Source of the DNA: Dethiobacter alkaliphilus
GTDB lineage: Bacteria > Bacillota > Dethiobacteria > DTU022 > UBA8154
Direction: 5' to 3'
Assembly (NCBI GenBank): GCA_016841605.1
Contig: JAENYV010000007.1
Coordinates: 176,493 to 240,492 of the forward strand
Length of the DNA stretch: 64,000 nt
Shown here: in pieces, positions 1-8,405 of the stretch
How the letters are laid out: each line of letters starts with the position of its first letter
Numbering within the stretch: the first letter of the stretch is position 1
Translations under genes and position numbers: made by a program
Notes under the pieces: model-generated
The model's input: only the letters and a program-made list of their open reading frames with translations
Told to the model about the DNA's origin: nothing
The model's database searches: none

Positions 1-106
1 AAAAGATATTACAATTTTAATTGAAGCTGTCAAAAAAGTGCCGGTTCTGGAAAGCGCTTTCTCTACACCCCTGAAAACCACCCTGGGTCGCAAAGCAGCT
101 GATTAA
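1..106 (+). CDS. C-terminal end of a probable YIEGIA-family protein (partial)
   Basis: An open frame from the window edge ends with TAA at 104-106 and encodes about 34 residues finishing GRKAAD. The start lies outside the window. I assign it to the YIEGIA family only from context: in many spore-forming Clostridia a YIEGIA gene directly precedes the small capping subunit, DUF3189 and DUF512 genes found here. The fragment itself carries no motif I can use. Confidence 0.5.
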   Translation, partial: KDITILIEAVKKVPVLESAFSTPLKTTLGRKAAD

Positions 107-130
107 ACGGAAGGGGAAATACAAGGTTAT

Positions 131-319
131 ATGGAACTTAATAAATTTATCCTGGCCATTATAACCTCTGAGCCTGATAAAGTTTCGGGTGGAGGAACTC
201 CTGTTTTTATTTCCCGGAACATAGAAGAACAGGATAATATCGCCACAATACTGGCCCGCGTCACAGAAGGAGTTATTCATGACCTGGGAAACGGGGTCTA
301 CATTCTCATAAAGCATTAG
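131..319 (+). CDS. Capping complex subunit for YIEGIA (62 aa)
   Basis: A 62-residue protein (starts MELNKFILAI, ends YILIKH) begins 24 bases after the preceding stop. Its size, position and sequence (GGGTPVFIS, VTEGVIHDLGNGVY) fit the small capping-subunit family that accompanies YIEGIA proteins in endospore formers. The biochemical function is not established. It is followed closely by the DUF3189 gene, so all three are probably co-transcribed. Confidence 0.7.
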   Translation: MELNKFILAIITSEPDKVSGGGTPVFISRNIEEQDNIATILARVTEGVIHDLGNGVYILIKH

Positions 320-329
320 GGGGCCGCTG

Positions 330-800
330 ATGAAAGTAATATACCATTGTTATGGTGGAACTCATTCTTCGGTTCTCGCAGCAGCTATTCACCTCGGTCT
401 CATAGAAGGGGAAAAAACACTTTCTGCCCAAAAACTTTTTACCTGTCCTTTTTTCGATCGCCTGGAAACCTCACGAATCGGGACAATTAACAGGATGGGA
501 AAAGACAGTAACGGAGATGAAATTTTTGTCATGGGATGCAAAAATGCCGGGCCCCTGGTAGAAATAATTCTGCAGGAATTCTGTCGGATGCTTAACGTAG
601 ACATTAATAATAATGTTGTGCTGGTCAGTACTATTCCCTGTTTGAATATATCTTTACGTATTGGAGGTTACTTATCCCGACGAGCCAAACTTGTAACCTT
701 AGGACGTTTTTTTTTGCTCCTGGGAGCCCGTTGGTCTATGAATAAGATTAAGTCAACCGTTTGCGAAGTTAAACAAAAACTTTCGAAAAAAAGGAAATGA
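330..800 (+). CDS. DUF3189 family protein
   Basis: A 156-residue protein beginning MKVIYHCYGGTHSSVLAAA, the characteristic start of DUF3189, a family of unknown function in sporulating Firmicutes. The HCYGGTHSS segment near the N-terminus is the conserved signature. The gene lies 10 bases after the capping subunit and has GGGGGCC upstream as a weak ribosome binding site. The C-terminus is basic (KLSKKRK). A promoter for the next transcription unit lies just downstream, so this gene probably ends the first operon. Confidence 0.75.
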   Translation: MKVIYHCYGGTHSSVLAAAIHLGLIEGEKTLSAQKLFTCPFFDRLETSRIGTINRMGKDSNGDEIFVMGCKNAGPLVEIILQEFCRMLNVDINNNVVLVSTIPCLNISLRIGGYLSRRAKLVTLGRFFLLLGARWSMNKIKSTVCEVKQKLSKKRK

Positions 801-824
801 AACATATAACGCCTAAGGTGAAAC

Positions 825-854
825 TTGACAGAGAGTGAAAGAATATAGGATAAT
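825..854 (+). promoter_or_regulatory. Putative sigma-A promoter for the DUF512-der-plsY-gpsA operon
   Basis: A perfect TTGACA (825-830) is separated by 18 bases from GATAAT (849-854), about 40 bases upstream of the DUF512 start codon. This is inferred from consensus match and position only. Confidence 0.55.
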
Positions 855-893
855 GAGGTTCAATAATTTATTTCCAGATAAGGATTAACATAC

Positions 894-2216
894 ATGAACA
901 GAGGCTTCCTCATTTCCGGAATTAAAGCGGGTTCTCCCGCTGAAAAAGCCGGTCTTAAAGCCGGTGACCGACTTATGAAAATAAACGGTTCATATTTTTA
1001 CGACCTCCTAGACTTTCAGTATCTTTGCACGGAAAAGAGGGTATCCCTGCAGGTCGAAAAAAACGACAATACCGATAATACGGTACAAAATTTTACAATA
1101 TACAAAGAGTATGACGAAGATACGGGAATCGATTTTTTTTCACCGGTGATCGGACCTTTAAGACATTGCCGCAATCATTGCCTGTTTTGTTTCATTGACC
1201 AGCAACCTCCCGGCATGCGTCCTTCACTGTATGAAAAAGACGACGATTACCGCCTTTCTTTTTTCAACGGCAATTATATCTCTTTAACCAACATGGGAAG
1301 ACCGGATATTCAAAGAATCATTAACCGGAGACTGTCGCCGCTATATATATCCATTCATGCCACGGATCCGGCCGTTCGCCGGAAAATAATGGGTAATAGG
1401 GATGCGGGAAAAATACTGGAACTGCTGAAGATTCTGGCCGGGGCAGGAGTAGAGATGCACGGTCAGGTAGTAATTTGCCCCGGTTATAATGACGGGGTTG
1501 TTCTAGAAAAGACAGTCAACGATCTGGCCGGACTATTTCCCAAACTGAAAACTGTTGCCCTCGTTCCGGTCGGTTTAACCAGGTATAGGGAGAGACTGTC
1601 TCCTTTGCGGAGTATTACCCCTGAAGAAGCCCGGGAAATTGTCGAAAAATATTCAACCTGGCAAGAACAGTTTCGCCGGAGACAGGGGGAACCCTTTATC
1701 TATCTAGCAGACGAGTTTTATCTTCTTTCCGGTTATCCCTTTCCCCCCCATCAACATTATGGAAATTACCTGCAACGGGAAAACGGAGTAGGGCTGGCAC
1801 GCCTCTTTTTAAATCAGTTAGACAAATGGAAAAAAAAGGGGATACCCAGTTTAAAAAAAAAGATGGAAATCTCCCTGGTTACCGCCCAAGCTGCTGAGTC
1901 ACTGCTGAAGCAGCTGCTTGAAGAGCTACAGAAAATTTCCTCTTTAAAAACCCATCTGCATGTCATTCCACATTTTTTTTGGGGTGGAAATATAACGGTC
2001 ACCGGTTTGTTAACAGGAAGCGATCTTCTCCGGGGATTGTCCGGCAAGAAAAACCTGGGGGAAATTCTCTTTATCCCCCGTTCAATGCTTAAAAATGAAA
2101 GTAAAATTTTTTTAGATAATTTAACTGTTGAATCTGTCTCATCCAAATTGAAAGTCAGGATAATTCCCGTGGATGGTCCGTTAGAATTGCGCCGGTTACT
2201 AACAACTATAAAGTGA
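894..2216 (+). CDS. DUF512 family radical SAM-like protein with N-terminal PDZ domain
   Basis: This 440-residue protein begins with a PDZ-like segment (about residues 5-55: ISGIKAGSPAEKAGLKAGD). A CxxxCxxC cluster at Cys92, Cys96 and Cys99 would bind a [4Fe-4S] cluster as in radical SAM enzymes, followed by the DUF512 C-terminal half. The family is widespread in Clostridia and cyanobacteria next to der; its substrate is unknown. The 3' end overlaps the region where der begins, implying translational coupling. Start ATG 894 gives the intact PDZ N-terminus. Confidence 0.85.
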   Translation: MNRGFLISGIKAGSPAEKAGLKAGDRLMKINGSYFYDLLDFQYLCTEKRVSLQVEKNDNTDNTVQNFTIYKEYDEDTGIDFFSPVIGPLRHCRNHCLFCFIDQQPPGMRPSLYEKDDDYRLSFFNGNYISLTNMGRPDIQRIINRRLSPLYISIHATDPAVRRKIMGNRDAGKILELLKILAGAGVEMHGQVVICPGYNDGVVLEKTVNDLAGLFPKLKTVALVPVGLTRYRERLSPLRSITPEEAREIVEKYSTWQEQFRRRQGEPFIYLADEFYLLSGYPFPPHQHYGNYLQRENGVGLARLFLNQLDKWKKKGIPSLKKKMEISLVTAQAAESLLKQLLEELQKISSLKTHLHVIPHFFWGGNITVTGLLTGSDLLRGLSGKKNLGEILFIPRSMLKNESKIFLDNLTVESVSSKLKVRIIPVDGPLELRRLLTTIK

Positions 2217-2227
2217 GGGGACACATT

Positions 2228-3559
2228 TTGAGCACTCCGTTGGTGGCTATTGTCGGCCGCCCCAATGTAGGTAAATCTACACTTTTTAATCGGCTGGTCG
2301 GGGAAAGAAAAGCAATTGAACAAAAAATTCCCGGAGTAACCAGGGATCGCGTCTATGGACGTGCAACCTGGTTGAATACGGAATTTTTGGTTGTGGATAC
2401 GGGAGGAATTACTTTTTCCGAGACCATGGAACTGGAGCAGCAGGTTCAAAAGCAGGCGCAGCTGGCCATGGAGGAAGCTACAGTAATCGTCTTTCTAGTG
2501 GATGGAAGAGAAGGGATAACCGCTCTGGATGAAGAAATCGCTGCGTTGCTTCATCGCCAGGGCAAACCTGTTGTCCTTGCCGCCAATAAAGTTGAAGGTA
2601 AAAATCTAAGCTTAGAAGATTTTTACCGGTTTGGTTTTGGGGAACCTCTTCCCCTTTCAGCAACACACGGCCTGAACATCGGTGATTTTCTTGATAAAGT
2701 CGCCTCTTTCTTTCCGGCTCAGATTGACAAGCAAGCGGAAGATACGGAAACGATCCGTATAGCTATCGTCGGCCGTCCAAACGTGGGAAAATCTTCCTTC
2801 ATAAATGTGCTGATAGGAGAAGAAAGAACCATTGTCAGCGGAATTCCCGGGACAACCAGAGATGCCATTGATACGACGCTGGAACAAAACGGAAAAAAAT
2901 TTATCTTTGTAGATACGGCCGGCATACGAAAAAAAAGCAAAGTCAAAGAAGATGTGGAATATTATAGTGTTCTTCGCTCTTTAAAAGCTATTGACAAAGC
3001 GGATATTGCCTTACTTTTGTTGGAAGCTTCCCAAGGAGTTACGGAACAGGATCAAAAAATAGCCGGATATATTCAGGAAAGTGGGAAGGCAGTAATTATC
3101 GCCTTAAATAAATGGGATCTTCTCAGGGATGGGGACAGGGAAAGAGCATCAATAACCCAGGTAGAGGAAGTCCGCAAATATTTAAAATTTCTTTCTTACG
3201 CTCCCGTGGTTTTTACTTCCATACATGAACCACGCCGGTTGAAAAAACTGTTTACCCTTCTGGAAGAAGTGTATGAGGAATATACCAAGCGCATCTCCAC
3301 TCCACTGTTAAACCACCTTCTTGATGATGCCTGCAAAATAAACCCTTTACCCACTTCGGGCAAAAGAAAGGGGCGTATTTATTATTGGACGCAACCCTCC
3401 GTAAAACCGCCGACTTTCATACTCTTTGTCAACGACCCTTCAGCTATCCATTTTTCATATTTAAGATACCTGGAGAATCGCCTGCGTGAGGCTTTTGGAT
3501 TTAACGGGTCGCCTCTTCGTCTGAGGATGCGAACCCGAAGCAGGAAAGGAGGAAAATAA
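2228..3559 (+). CDS. der: Ribosome-associated GTPase Der (EngA)
   Basis: Der is the tandem-domain GTPase needed for maturation of the 50S ribosomal subunit. Two P-loops are visible, GRPNVGKST near residue 10 and GRPNVGKSS near residue 180, each followed by DTGGI/DTAGI and NKxx/NKWD motifs, with a KH-like domain over the last ~100 residues. I chose TTG 2228 (MSTPLVAIVGRPNVGKS), because GAGGGG at 2215-2220 is ideally spaced and the family starts this way. A longer GTG start at 2213 exists. The 443-residue length is typical. Confidence 0.95.
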   Translation: MSTPLVAIVGRPNVGKSTLFNRLVGERKAIEQKIPGVTRDRVYGRATWLNTEFLVVDTGGITFSETMELEQQVQKQAQLAMEEATVIVFLVDGREGITALDEEIAALLHRQGKPVVLAANKVEGKNLSLEDFYRFGFGEPLPLSATHGLNIGDFLDKVASFFPAQIDKQAEDTETIRIAIVGRPNVGKSSFINVLIGEERTIVSGIPGTTRDAIDTTLEQNGKKFIFVDTAGIRKKSKVKEDVEYYSVLRSLKAIDKADIALLLLEASQGVTEQDQKIAGYIQESGKAVIIALNKWDLLRDGDRERASITQVEEVRKYLKFLSYAPVVFTSIHEPRRLKKLFTLLEEVYEEYTKRISTPLLNHLLDDACKINPLPTSGKRKGRIYYWTQPSVKPPTFILFVNDPSAIHFSYLRYLENRLREAFGFNGSPLRLRMRTRSRKGGK

Positions 3560-3560
3560 C

Positions 3561-4166
3561 ATGAGTATTATTTTAATTGTTTTTTCGTATCTGCTGGGTT
3601 CCATATCTTTTGGTTATCTTATCGCCAAAAATATAAAAAAAGTCGATATACGCAAAGTTGGAAGCGGTAATACCGGAGCAACCAATATTTCCAGGGTTCT
3701 CGGCTTTAAATTTGCTCTGGTCGTTTTTCTTCTTGATGTGGGGAAGGGATTCCTTGCCGTCATTTTGGCCCGTTGGCTGGACTCAGGTTCCTGGACCATT
3801 CTTCTCTGTGCCTTTGCCGTTATCCTGGGGCATAACTGGCCCGTCTTTTTTTCTTTTCAAGGAGGACGGGGAGCAGCCACAACTCTTGGCGTTTTTTTTG
3901 GTATTATACCTCTGGCAGCATTAATTACTTTTGGAATTTTTATTGTTGTTATACTTGTCACTCGTTACGTCTCTTTGGGTTCTTTAATTGGAGCTATTCT
4001 CATTCCTGTTTTTTTGCTTTATTACCGATACCCGCCGGAATATCTTGTCTTTGGTCTCGCTGTAACAACATTGATCATTTGGCGCCATATTCCGAATATT
4101 AAAAGATTGCTCCAGGGAAAAGAATCAAAAATCGGGGAGAAGGTTAACTTAGCTCCCAAAAGGTAG
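3561..4166 (+). CDS. plsY: Acyl-phosphate:glycerol-3-phosphate acyltransferase PlsY
   Basis: PlsY is the membrane enzyme that transfers acyl from acyl-phosphate to glycerol-3-phosphate, the first step of phospholipid synthesis. The 201-residue protein has several hydrophobic segments and the conserved loops GSGNTGATN (about residues 36-44) and GHNWPVF / GGRGAATT near residues 90-110. It begins one base after the der stop with a strong AAAGGAGG site. gpsA, which makes its substrate, follows directly. Confidence 0.95.
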   Translation: MSIILIVFSYLLGSISFGYLIAKNIKKVDIRKVGSGNTGATNISRVLGFKFALVVFLLDVGKGFLAVILARWLDSGSWTILLCAFAVILGHNWPVFFSFQGGRGAATTLGVFFGIIPLAALITFGIFIVVILVTRYVSLGSLIGAILIPVFLLYYRYPPEYLVFGLAVTTLIIWRHIPNIKRLLQGKESKIGEKVNLAPKR

Positions 4167-4176
4167 GGATATACAT

Positions 4177-5187
4177 ATGAATATAAGTATTATCGGAGCC
4201 GGCAGCTGGGGAACAGCGCTCTCTTTATTGCTGGGACAAAAAGGGTTCCCTGTAACCCTGTGGGTCCGCAGAAACGATCTTTTACAGAAAATTTTGCAAA
4301 AGAGAGAAAACGAAGATTATCTCCCCGGAGTTTTTCTCCCTCAAAACGTTTCCGTCACCTGCAATCTGGCCGATGCCGCGAAAAGAAAGGATCTGCTGAT
4401 CCTGGCGGTACCTTCCCATGCTACTGAAGAAATATGTAAGAATATTAATCCTTTTATAAACGATAATACAATTCTGGTAAACGTTGCTAAAGGCCTGGAG
4501 GAAAAAACGCTCAAACGGATATCTCAAATCATTCGCGATAATATCTCGGCCGGCTGTAAAATTGCCGTGCTGTCGGGGCCAAACCATGCAGAAGAAGTAG
4601 GTCGGTTTATTCCGACGGCATCAGTCGTCGCTTCTCTGGAGGAAGATACGGCCAAAAAAGTACAGGATACATTTATGTCACCTTATTTCAGGGTATATAC
4701 AAATCCGGATATCATTGGCGTAGAACTGGGAGGCGCGCTGAAAAATGTTATCGCGATCGGGGCAGGCTTATGCGAAGGGCTGGGATACGGCGACAACACC
4801 AAAGCTGCTCTTCTTACCAGGGGATTGGCGGAGATTACCCGCCTGGGGATAGCCATGGGAGCAAGGAGCAGAACATTTAGCGGCTTGACCGGAGTAGGCG
4901 ATCTCTTTGTAACATGTACAAGTTCCCACAGCAGAAACCGCTTTGTGGGGCTCATGCTGGGAAAAGGGAAAAACCTTGAAGAGATTCTATCATCTATGAA
5001 GATGGTGGCCGAAGGGATTAAATCTACCCGGGCAGCTTATCAACTTTCTCTCGAATACGGAGTAAATATGCCGGTCTCCACAGAGGTCTATAATATCTTA
5101 TTCCGGGGAGTTAATCCCCGGGAGGCAACGAGAAATCTCATGAGAAGGGAAAAAACAATTGAAATAGAAGATATCGCTTTTGATTAA
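4177..5187 (+). CDS. gpsA: Glycerol-3-phosphate dehydrogenase [NAD(P)+]
   Basis: GpsA reduces dihydroxyacetone phosphate to sn-glycerol-3-phosphate, supplying PlsY. The N-terminal Rossmann motif is IGAGSWGTAL (residues 5-14). The LSGPNHAEEV segment and the ALKNVIAIGAG segment with the catalytic lysine (about residue 190) are intact. The 336-residue length is typical. Start ATG 4177 follows AGGTAGGG by about 8 bases. The gene ends just before a strong terminator and so closes the operon. Confidence 0.95.
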   Translation: MNISIIGAGSWGTALSLLLGQKGFPVTLWVRRNDLLQKILQKRENEDYLPGVFLPQNVSVTCNLADAAKRKDLLILAVPSHATEEICKNINPFINDNTILVNVAKGLEEKTLKRISQIIRDNISAGCKIAVLSGPNHAEEVGRFIPTASVVASLEEDTAKKVQDTFMSPYFRVYTNPDIIGVELGGALKNVIAIGAGLCEGLGYGDNTKAALLTRGLAEITRLGIAMGARSRTFSGLTGVGDLFVTCTSSHSRNRFVGLMLGKGKNLEEILSSMKMVAEGIKSTRAAYQLSLEYGVNMPVSTEVYNILFRGVNPREATRNLMRREKTIEIEDIAFD

Positions 5188-5214
5188 CACAACTTTGCTT
5201 TTTTATCTTCAAGT

Positions 5215-5249
5215 AACTGTATGGTATAAGAATCCATACAGTTTTTTCT
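5215..5249 (+). terminator. Rho-independent terminator after gpsA
   Basis: A perfect 10-bp stem (aactgtatgg / ccatacagtt) with a 9-base loop is followed by a T tract. It separates the housekeeping operon from spoIVA. Confidence 0.85.
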
Positions 5250-5259
5250 TTATTAAGAG

Positions 5260-5287
5260 TAATATTGTCCCATTATCTTCATATAAA
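5260..5287 (+). promoter_or_regulatory. Candidate sigma-E promoter of spoIVA
   Basis: TAATATT (5260-5266) matches the sigma-E -35 consensus KMATATT, and CATATAAA (5280-5287) resembles the -10 consensus CATACANT with a 13-base spacer. It lies between the gpsA terminator and spoIVA, a mother-cell gene under sigma-E control in Bacillus. This is consensus matching plus established knowledge. Confidence 0.5.
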
Positions 5288-5341
5288 TATATCGTTGAAA
5301 CATTTTTTGTTGCGCTGGAATTGATAGGGAGGGGAGAAGTC

Positions 5342-6817
5342 ATGAAATTCGACCTTTTTCAAGATATTGTGGAAAGAACTGGAGGGGATATCTATTTAGG
5401 TGTGGTTGGTCCGGTTAGAACGGGTAAATCAACTTTTATTAAAAAATTTATGGAGATACTCGTTCTCCCCAATATAGATAACCCTCATGTCCTGGAAAGG
5501 ACAAAAGACGAGCTTCCTCAAGGAAGCGCAGGCAAGACCATCATGACCACTGAACCAAAATTTATTCCCGACGAAGCTATTGAAATAACTCTGGCCGAAA
5601 ATATAACAATGAGGGTGAGGCTGGTAGATTGTGTGGGTTATACTGTTCCCGGAGCAATCGGTTATAATGATGAAGGATCCCAGCGAATGGTTTCCACTCC
5701 TTGGTTCGAACATCCCATTCCTTTTGAGGAAGCCGCTGAAATCGGAACTCAAAAAGTAATTAAGGAACATTCGACCATTGGTTTCGTAGTTACAACTGAC
5801 GGGTCAATAACAGATCTTAATAGGGAAAATTACATTAAAGCAGAACAGCGCGTCATCAAAGAGCTTAAAGAAATCGGCAAACCTTTTGTGATAATTCTTA
5901 ATTCAGCCAGACCTTTATCACACAGCACCATTGAGCTAAAAAATGAACTCACACAGGAATATGGGGTACCGGTCGTTGCTCTGAATTGTCTCGAATTGAA
6001 TGAAAACGATATCAACATTATCTTTAAAGAGCTCCTTTACGAATTCCCTGTCCAGGAAATCAGTATTAACCTGCCTTCCTGGGTAGAAGTACTGGAGCCC
6101 ACCCACTGGGTTGTGGAGGAGTTTACAAATATTATCCGGGAGCATGTTCTCAGTGCAGAGAGAATCAGGGATATTGAGACATCCATCAATGCGCTCAAAA
6201 ACAATGACCTGGTAGAAAATGTAATCGTTAGGAATATTGAACTGGGTAGCGGCTCTGCCTTTATTGAAGTATTTGCTCCTGAAGAACTGTATGAAAAAGT
6301 TCTCTCCCAAATTTGTGGTATTGAGATTGAAGATCAGGCGGATCTTTTAAGAATAGTAAAAGAATTTTCCTATGCCAAAAAGGAATATGACAAAATTGCT
6401 CAGGCTCTGGAACAAGTTAAAGAAGAAGGTTACGGTATAGTGCCTCCGCTTCTGGAAGAAATAAGTCTGGAAGAACCGGAAATTATCCGCCAGGGAGGCC
6501 GCTTTGGAGTTCGACTTCAAGCCAGTGCGCCTTCACTACACCTTGTCAGAGTAAATATTAAATCGGAATTTACACCCATCGTAGGAACAGAAAAACAAAG
6601 TGAAGAACTCGTCAACTATCTAATGGAAGAATACGCTGAAAACCCCCAGAAAATCTGGGAATCCAATCTATTGGGAAAATCGTTGTATGAACTCGTCAAA
6701 GACGGTATTTCCGGAAAATTAGGAAATATGCCGCAAAATGCCCAGAAGAAACTCCAGGAAACTCTGGAAAAAATTATAAATGAGGGAAGCGGGGGGATAA
6801 TAGTCATAATTCTTTAG
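5342..6817 (+). CDS. spoIVA: Stage IV sporulation protein A (spore coat morphogenetic ATPase)
   Basis: SpoIVA is the ATPase that polymerises on the forespore surface and forms the basement layer of the coat. The protein starts MKFDLFQDIVERTGGDIY and carries Walker A GPVRTGKST near residue 22, plus the family's middle and C-terminal regions. I chose ATG 5342 (preceded by GGGAGGGGAG), giving 491 residues, essentially the usual 492; the open frame extends further upstream without a ribosome site. A terminator at 6873 follows. Confidence 0.97.
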   Translation: MKFDLFQDIVERTGGDIYLGVVGPVRTGKSTFIKKFMEILVLPNIDNPHVLERTKDELPQGSAGKTIMTTEPKFIPDEAIEITLAENITMRVRLVDCVGYTVPGAIGYNDEGSQRMVSTPWFEHPIPFEEAAEIGTQKVIKEHSTIGFVVTTDGSITDLNRENYIKAEQRVIKELKEIGKPFVIILNSARPLSHSTIELKNELTQEYGVPVVALNCLELNENDINIIFKELLYEFPVQEISINLPSWVEVLEPTHWVVEEFTNIIREHVLSAERIRDIETSINALKNNDLVENVIVRNIELGSGSAFIEVFAPEELYEKVLSQICGIEIEDQADLLRIVKEFSYAKKEYDKIAQALEQVKEEGYGIVPPLLEEISLEEPEIIRQGGRFGVRLQASAPSLHLVRVNIKSEFTPIVGTEKQSEELVNYLMEEYAENPQKIWESNLLGKSLYELVKDGISGKLGNMPQNAQKKLQETLEKIINEGSGGIIVIIL

Positions 6818-6872
6818 CACGGAAAAAAACCTTACTTCTTCCAGTTAAGTTAAAAAAGATTTTAATTTACTT

Positions 6873-6896
6873 AGGTGCTATTCAAGCACCTTTTTA
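6873..6896 (+). terminator. Rho-independent terminator after spoIVA
   Basis: AGGTGCT / AGCACCT 7-bp stem with a 5-base loop and a T tail, 55 bases after the spoIVA stop. Confidence 0.8.
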
Positions 6897-6912
6897 TTTC
6901 TTTAAAAAATTA

Positions 6913-6947
6913 AAAAATCGGTATCCTTGACGGATGCCGATTTTTTT
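6913..6947. terminator. Bidirectional terminator at the edge of the tRNA 3' remnant
   Basis: A 14-bp stem with one G.T pair (aaaaatcggtatcc / ggatgccgattttt) is flanked by A and T runs, so it works on either strand. It sits just outside the 47-bp att repeat, where the terminator of the original minus-strand tRNA gene would be. With the 6873 terminator and the att site, it fills most of the gene-free stretch 6818-7151. Confidence 0.7.
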
Positions 6948-6949
6948 CC

Positions 6950-6996
6950 TGGTCGGAGCGACAGGATTTGAACCTGCGACCTCTTGACCCCCAGTC
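6950..6996 (-). repeat. att site 1: 3' half of tRNA-Pro(GGG), left end of element 1
   Basis: The 47 bases are identical to 21346-21392. Read on the minus strand they form the 3' half of a tRNA: the loop containing anticodon GGG, the 3' anticodon stem TCAAG, the variable loop, the T arm (GCAGG-TTCAAAT-CCTGT) and the acceptor strand ending ACCA. No 5' half follows at 6997 onwards, so it is an att remnant and not a working tRNA. Confidence 0.9.
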
Positions 6997-7050
6997 TGTA
7001 AAAATGGTTTTTTAGTGAGTTTTGAAGAGTATTTTTAAGCGCCTTAGAGC

Positions 7051-7080
7051 TTGACAGAATCGTCATCTATGCGATATAGT
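7051..7080 (+). promoter_or_regulatory. Putative sigma-A promoter of the first gene of element 1
   Basis: TTGACA (7051-7056), an 18-base spacer, TATAGT (7075-7080), about 70 bases before the TTG start at 7152. Confidence 0.55.
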
Positions 7081-7151
7081 AAATTAAAGGAAATTAATTG
7101 AATTTTAACAGTTCTGGCTGAGTTCGCACACAAAAAAAAGGCGGCGATATA

Positions 7152-7919
7152 TTGCGAATTGGAATCGGTGAATATGACCCTGGGAATATAGGGAAATGGA
7201 AAGCGCAGCGTCTTTTTTTGGAGGCCATAAGAAAAGAGGCTCCGCAAGTTCTCAAAGCATTAAAAGAAGACGTATTGCCGAAATGTCCTTCTACAAAAAC
7301 TGTTAAAAACCTTAGATGGTTTACAATAAAGCGCGACCGGCAATACAACCGGCAATACAGCGAATTAAGGGATGCGCTACTATTCTGGGCCGACAGGTTT
7401 AACCTGCGAGAAGAATGGATACTTGAAATAGCTCTGAAAACGGTAATGTTATGGCGGTCAGCTAAAAGTCAAGCAGAAATTGAACCGCTCCACTGGTTTA
7501 TCCCTGGTGTCGGTTATTGGGGAGTTGTCAGCGATGAGGACGCTGCAATTAAATTTAGCCGTTCTGGATGGGACCCTATTGCAGAAACCAGAACTACATT
7601 TAAAAAACGTATGATGGCCGATTTTGAAAGTTTCCTTGAAAACTATCTGGATAAGCTGGATGCCATAGTCCAAGAGCGTGGACTGAAAAAAACCCCCAAA
7701 AAAAACGAAAATGAACATTTTACCTGGTTGGCGAAGTGGTATGTAGGAAATTATAATTCTTTCGGGGAAATAGCCAGGGCGGTGAATGTTGAAAGGCAGA
7801 GTGCGACATTAGGAATCCAGAAGGCTGCAGCTATGTGCGGGCTGCCAGTACCGAAGGGGAAGCGGGGACGTCCAGGTGTAGCAGGTATACCGGCCTGCAG
7901 AAAAAGGGGGAGCTACTGA
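7152..7919 (+). CDS. Hypothetical protein with C-terminal HTH-like segment
   Basis: A 255-residue protein of unknown function, the first gene of element 1. I keep the TTG start at 7152 because AAGGCGG lies about 8 bases upstream and no in-frame ATG is nearby. The last ~65 residues (SFGEIARAVNVERQSATLGIQ) look like a helix-turn-helix followed by a basic tail (KGKRGRPG), so it may bind DNA. It has its own promoter and is followed by a terminator at 7961, so it is monocistronic. Confidence 0.6.
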   Translation: MRIGIGEYDPGNIGKWKAQRLFLEAIRKEAPQVLKALKEDVLPKCPSTKTVKNLRWFTIKRDRQYNRQYSELRDALLFWADRFNLREEWILEIALKTVMLWRSAKSQAEIEPLHWFIPGVGYWGVVSDEDAAIKFSRSGWDPIAETRTTFKKRMMADFESFLENYLDKLDAIVQERGLKKTPKKNENEHFTWLAKWYVGNYNSFGEIARAVNVERQSATLGIQKAAAMCGLPVPKGKRGRPGVAGIPACRKRGSY

Positions 7920-7960
7920 CAGAATAATAACAGGGGAAATACAAACGATAACGGATTAAT

Positions 7961-7990
7961 AACGGAGCCTTAGAGGGTTCCGTTTTTTAT
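7961..7990 (+). terminator. Rho-independent terminator after the 7152 gene
   Basis: A 9-bp stem (aacggagcc / ggttccgtt, one G.T pair) followed by six Ts, 41 bases after the stop codon. Confidence 0.75.
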
Positions 7991-8128
7991 TTTGTGAGAA
8001 CGAATGCATTTTTTGCTAAAAAGCAGTTTTTGATAAAAAAGTTTATACTGCGACTTACGCTTTTTTTACTGAGGTTTTAAGATTAAAACAGAATTAAAAA
8101 GACAAAAACGGAATGGAGGTAAAGAGAA

Positions 8129-8329
8129 GTGATGTTAAAACTTATTAGTGCAGAACGAACTGCCGAGATGTTGGACGAGAAAATTGATGCAGTATACCGA
8201 TTCGCGAGAGAAGGTATTCTACCCTGCGTTAGGATTGGTCGCAAAGTAAAATTTTCTGAAAAAGTCCTTGAAGAGTTCATAAAAACCGGCGGCAAGGCTT
8301 TGCCAGGTGGCTGGCGGCGAGAGGCGTAA
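8129..8329 (+). CDS. Excisionase-type helix-turn-helix protein
   Basis: A 66-residue protein with the MerR-like/excisionase (HTH_17) layout: ISAERTAEMLDEKIDAVYRFAREG, then a basic turn with VRIGRKVKFSEKVLEEFI. GTG 8129 is 9 bases from GGAGG (8115-8119); ATG 8132 is the alternative. Such proteins direct excision or regulate replication genes in mobile elements. It directly precedes the primase-helicase gene and could control it. Confidence 0.75.
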   Translation: MMLKLISAERTAEMLDEKIDAVYRFAREGILPCVRIGRKVKFSEKVLEEFIKTGGKALPGGWRREA

Positions 8330-8405
8330 AAAGATAGAAATGGCTGGCGAAATAAACAAAAAAAAACGAGGACCTTTGAAAGCAAAGTATTAACGAGGGA
8401 GATCC

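Noticed and set aside
5180..5341. N-terminal extension of SpoIVA from 5180
   Set aside because: Overlaps the gpsA stop, terminator and candidate promoter; the family start MKFDLFQDI has a strong ribosome site at 5342.
6950..6996. A tRNA gene at the 47-bp repeat
   Set aside because: Only the 3' half (anticodon loop to ACCA) is present in both copies; no D arm or 5' acceptor strand follows, so neither copy is an intact tRNA.
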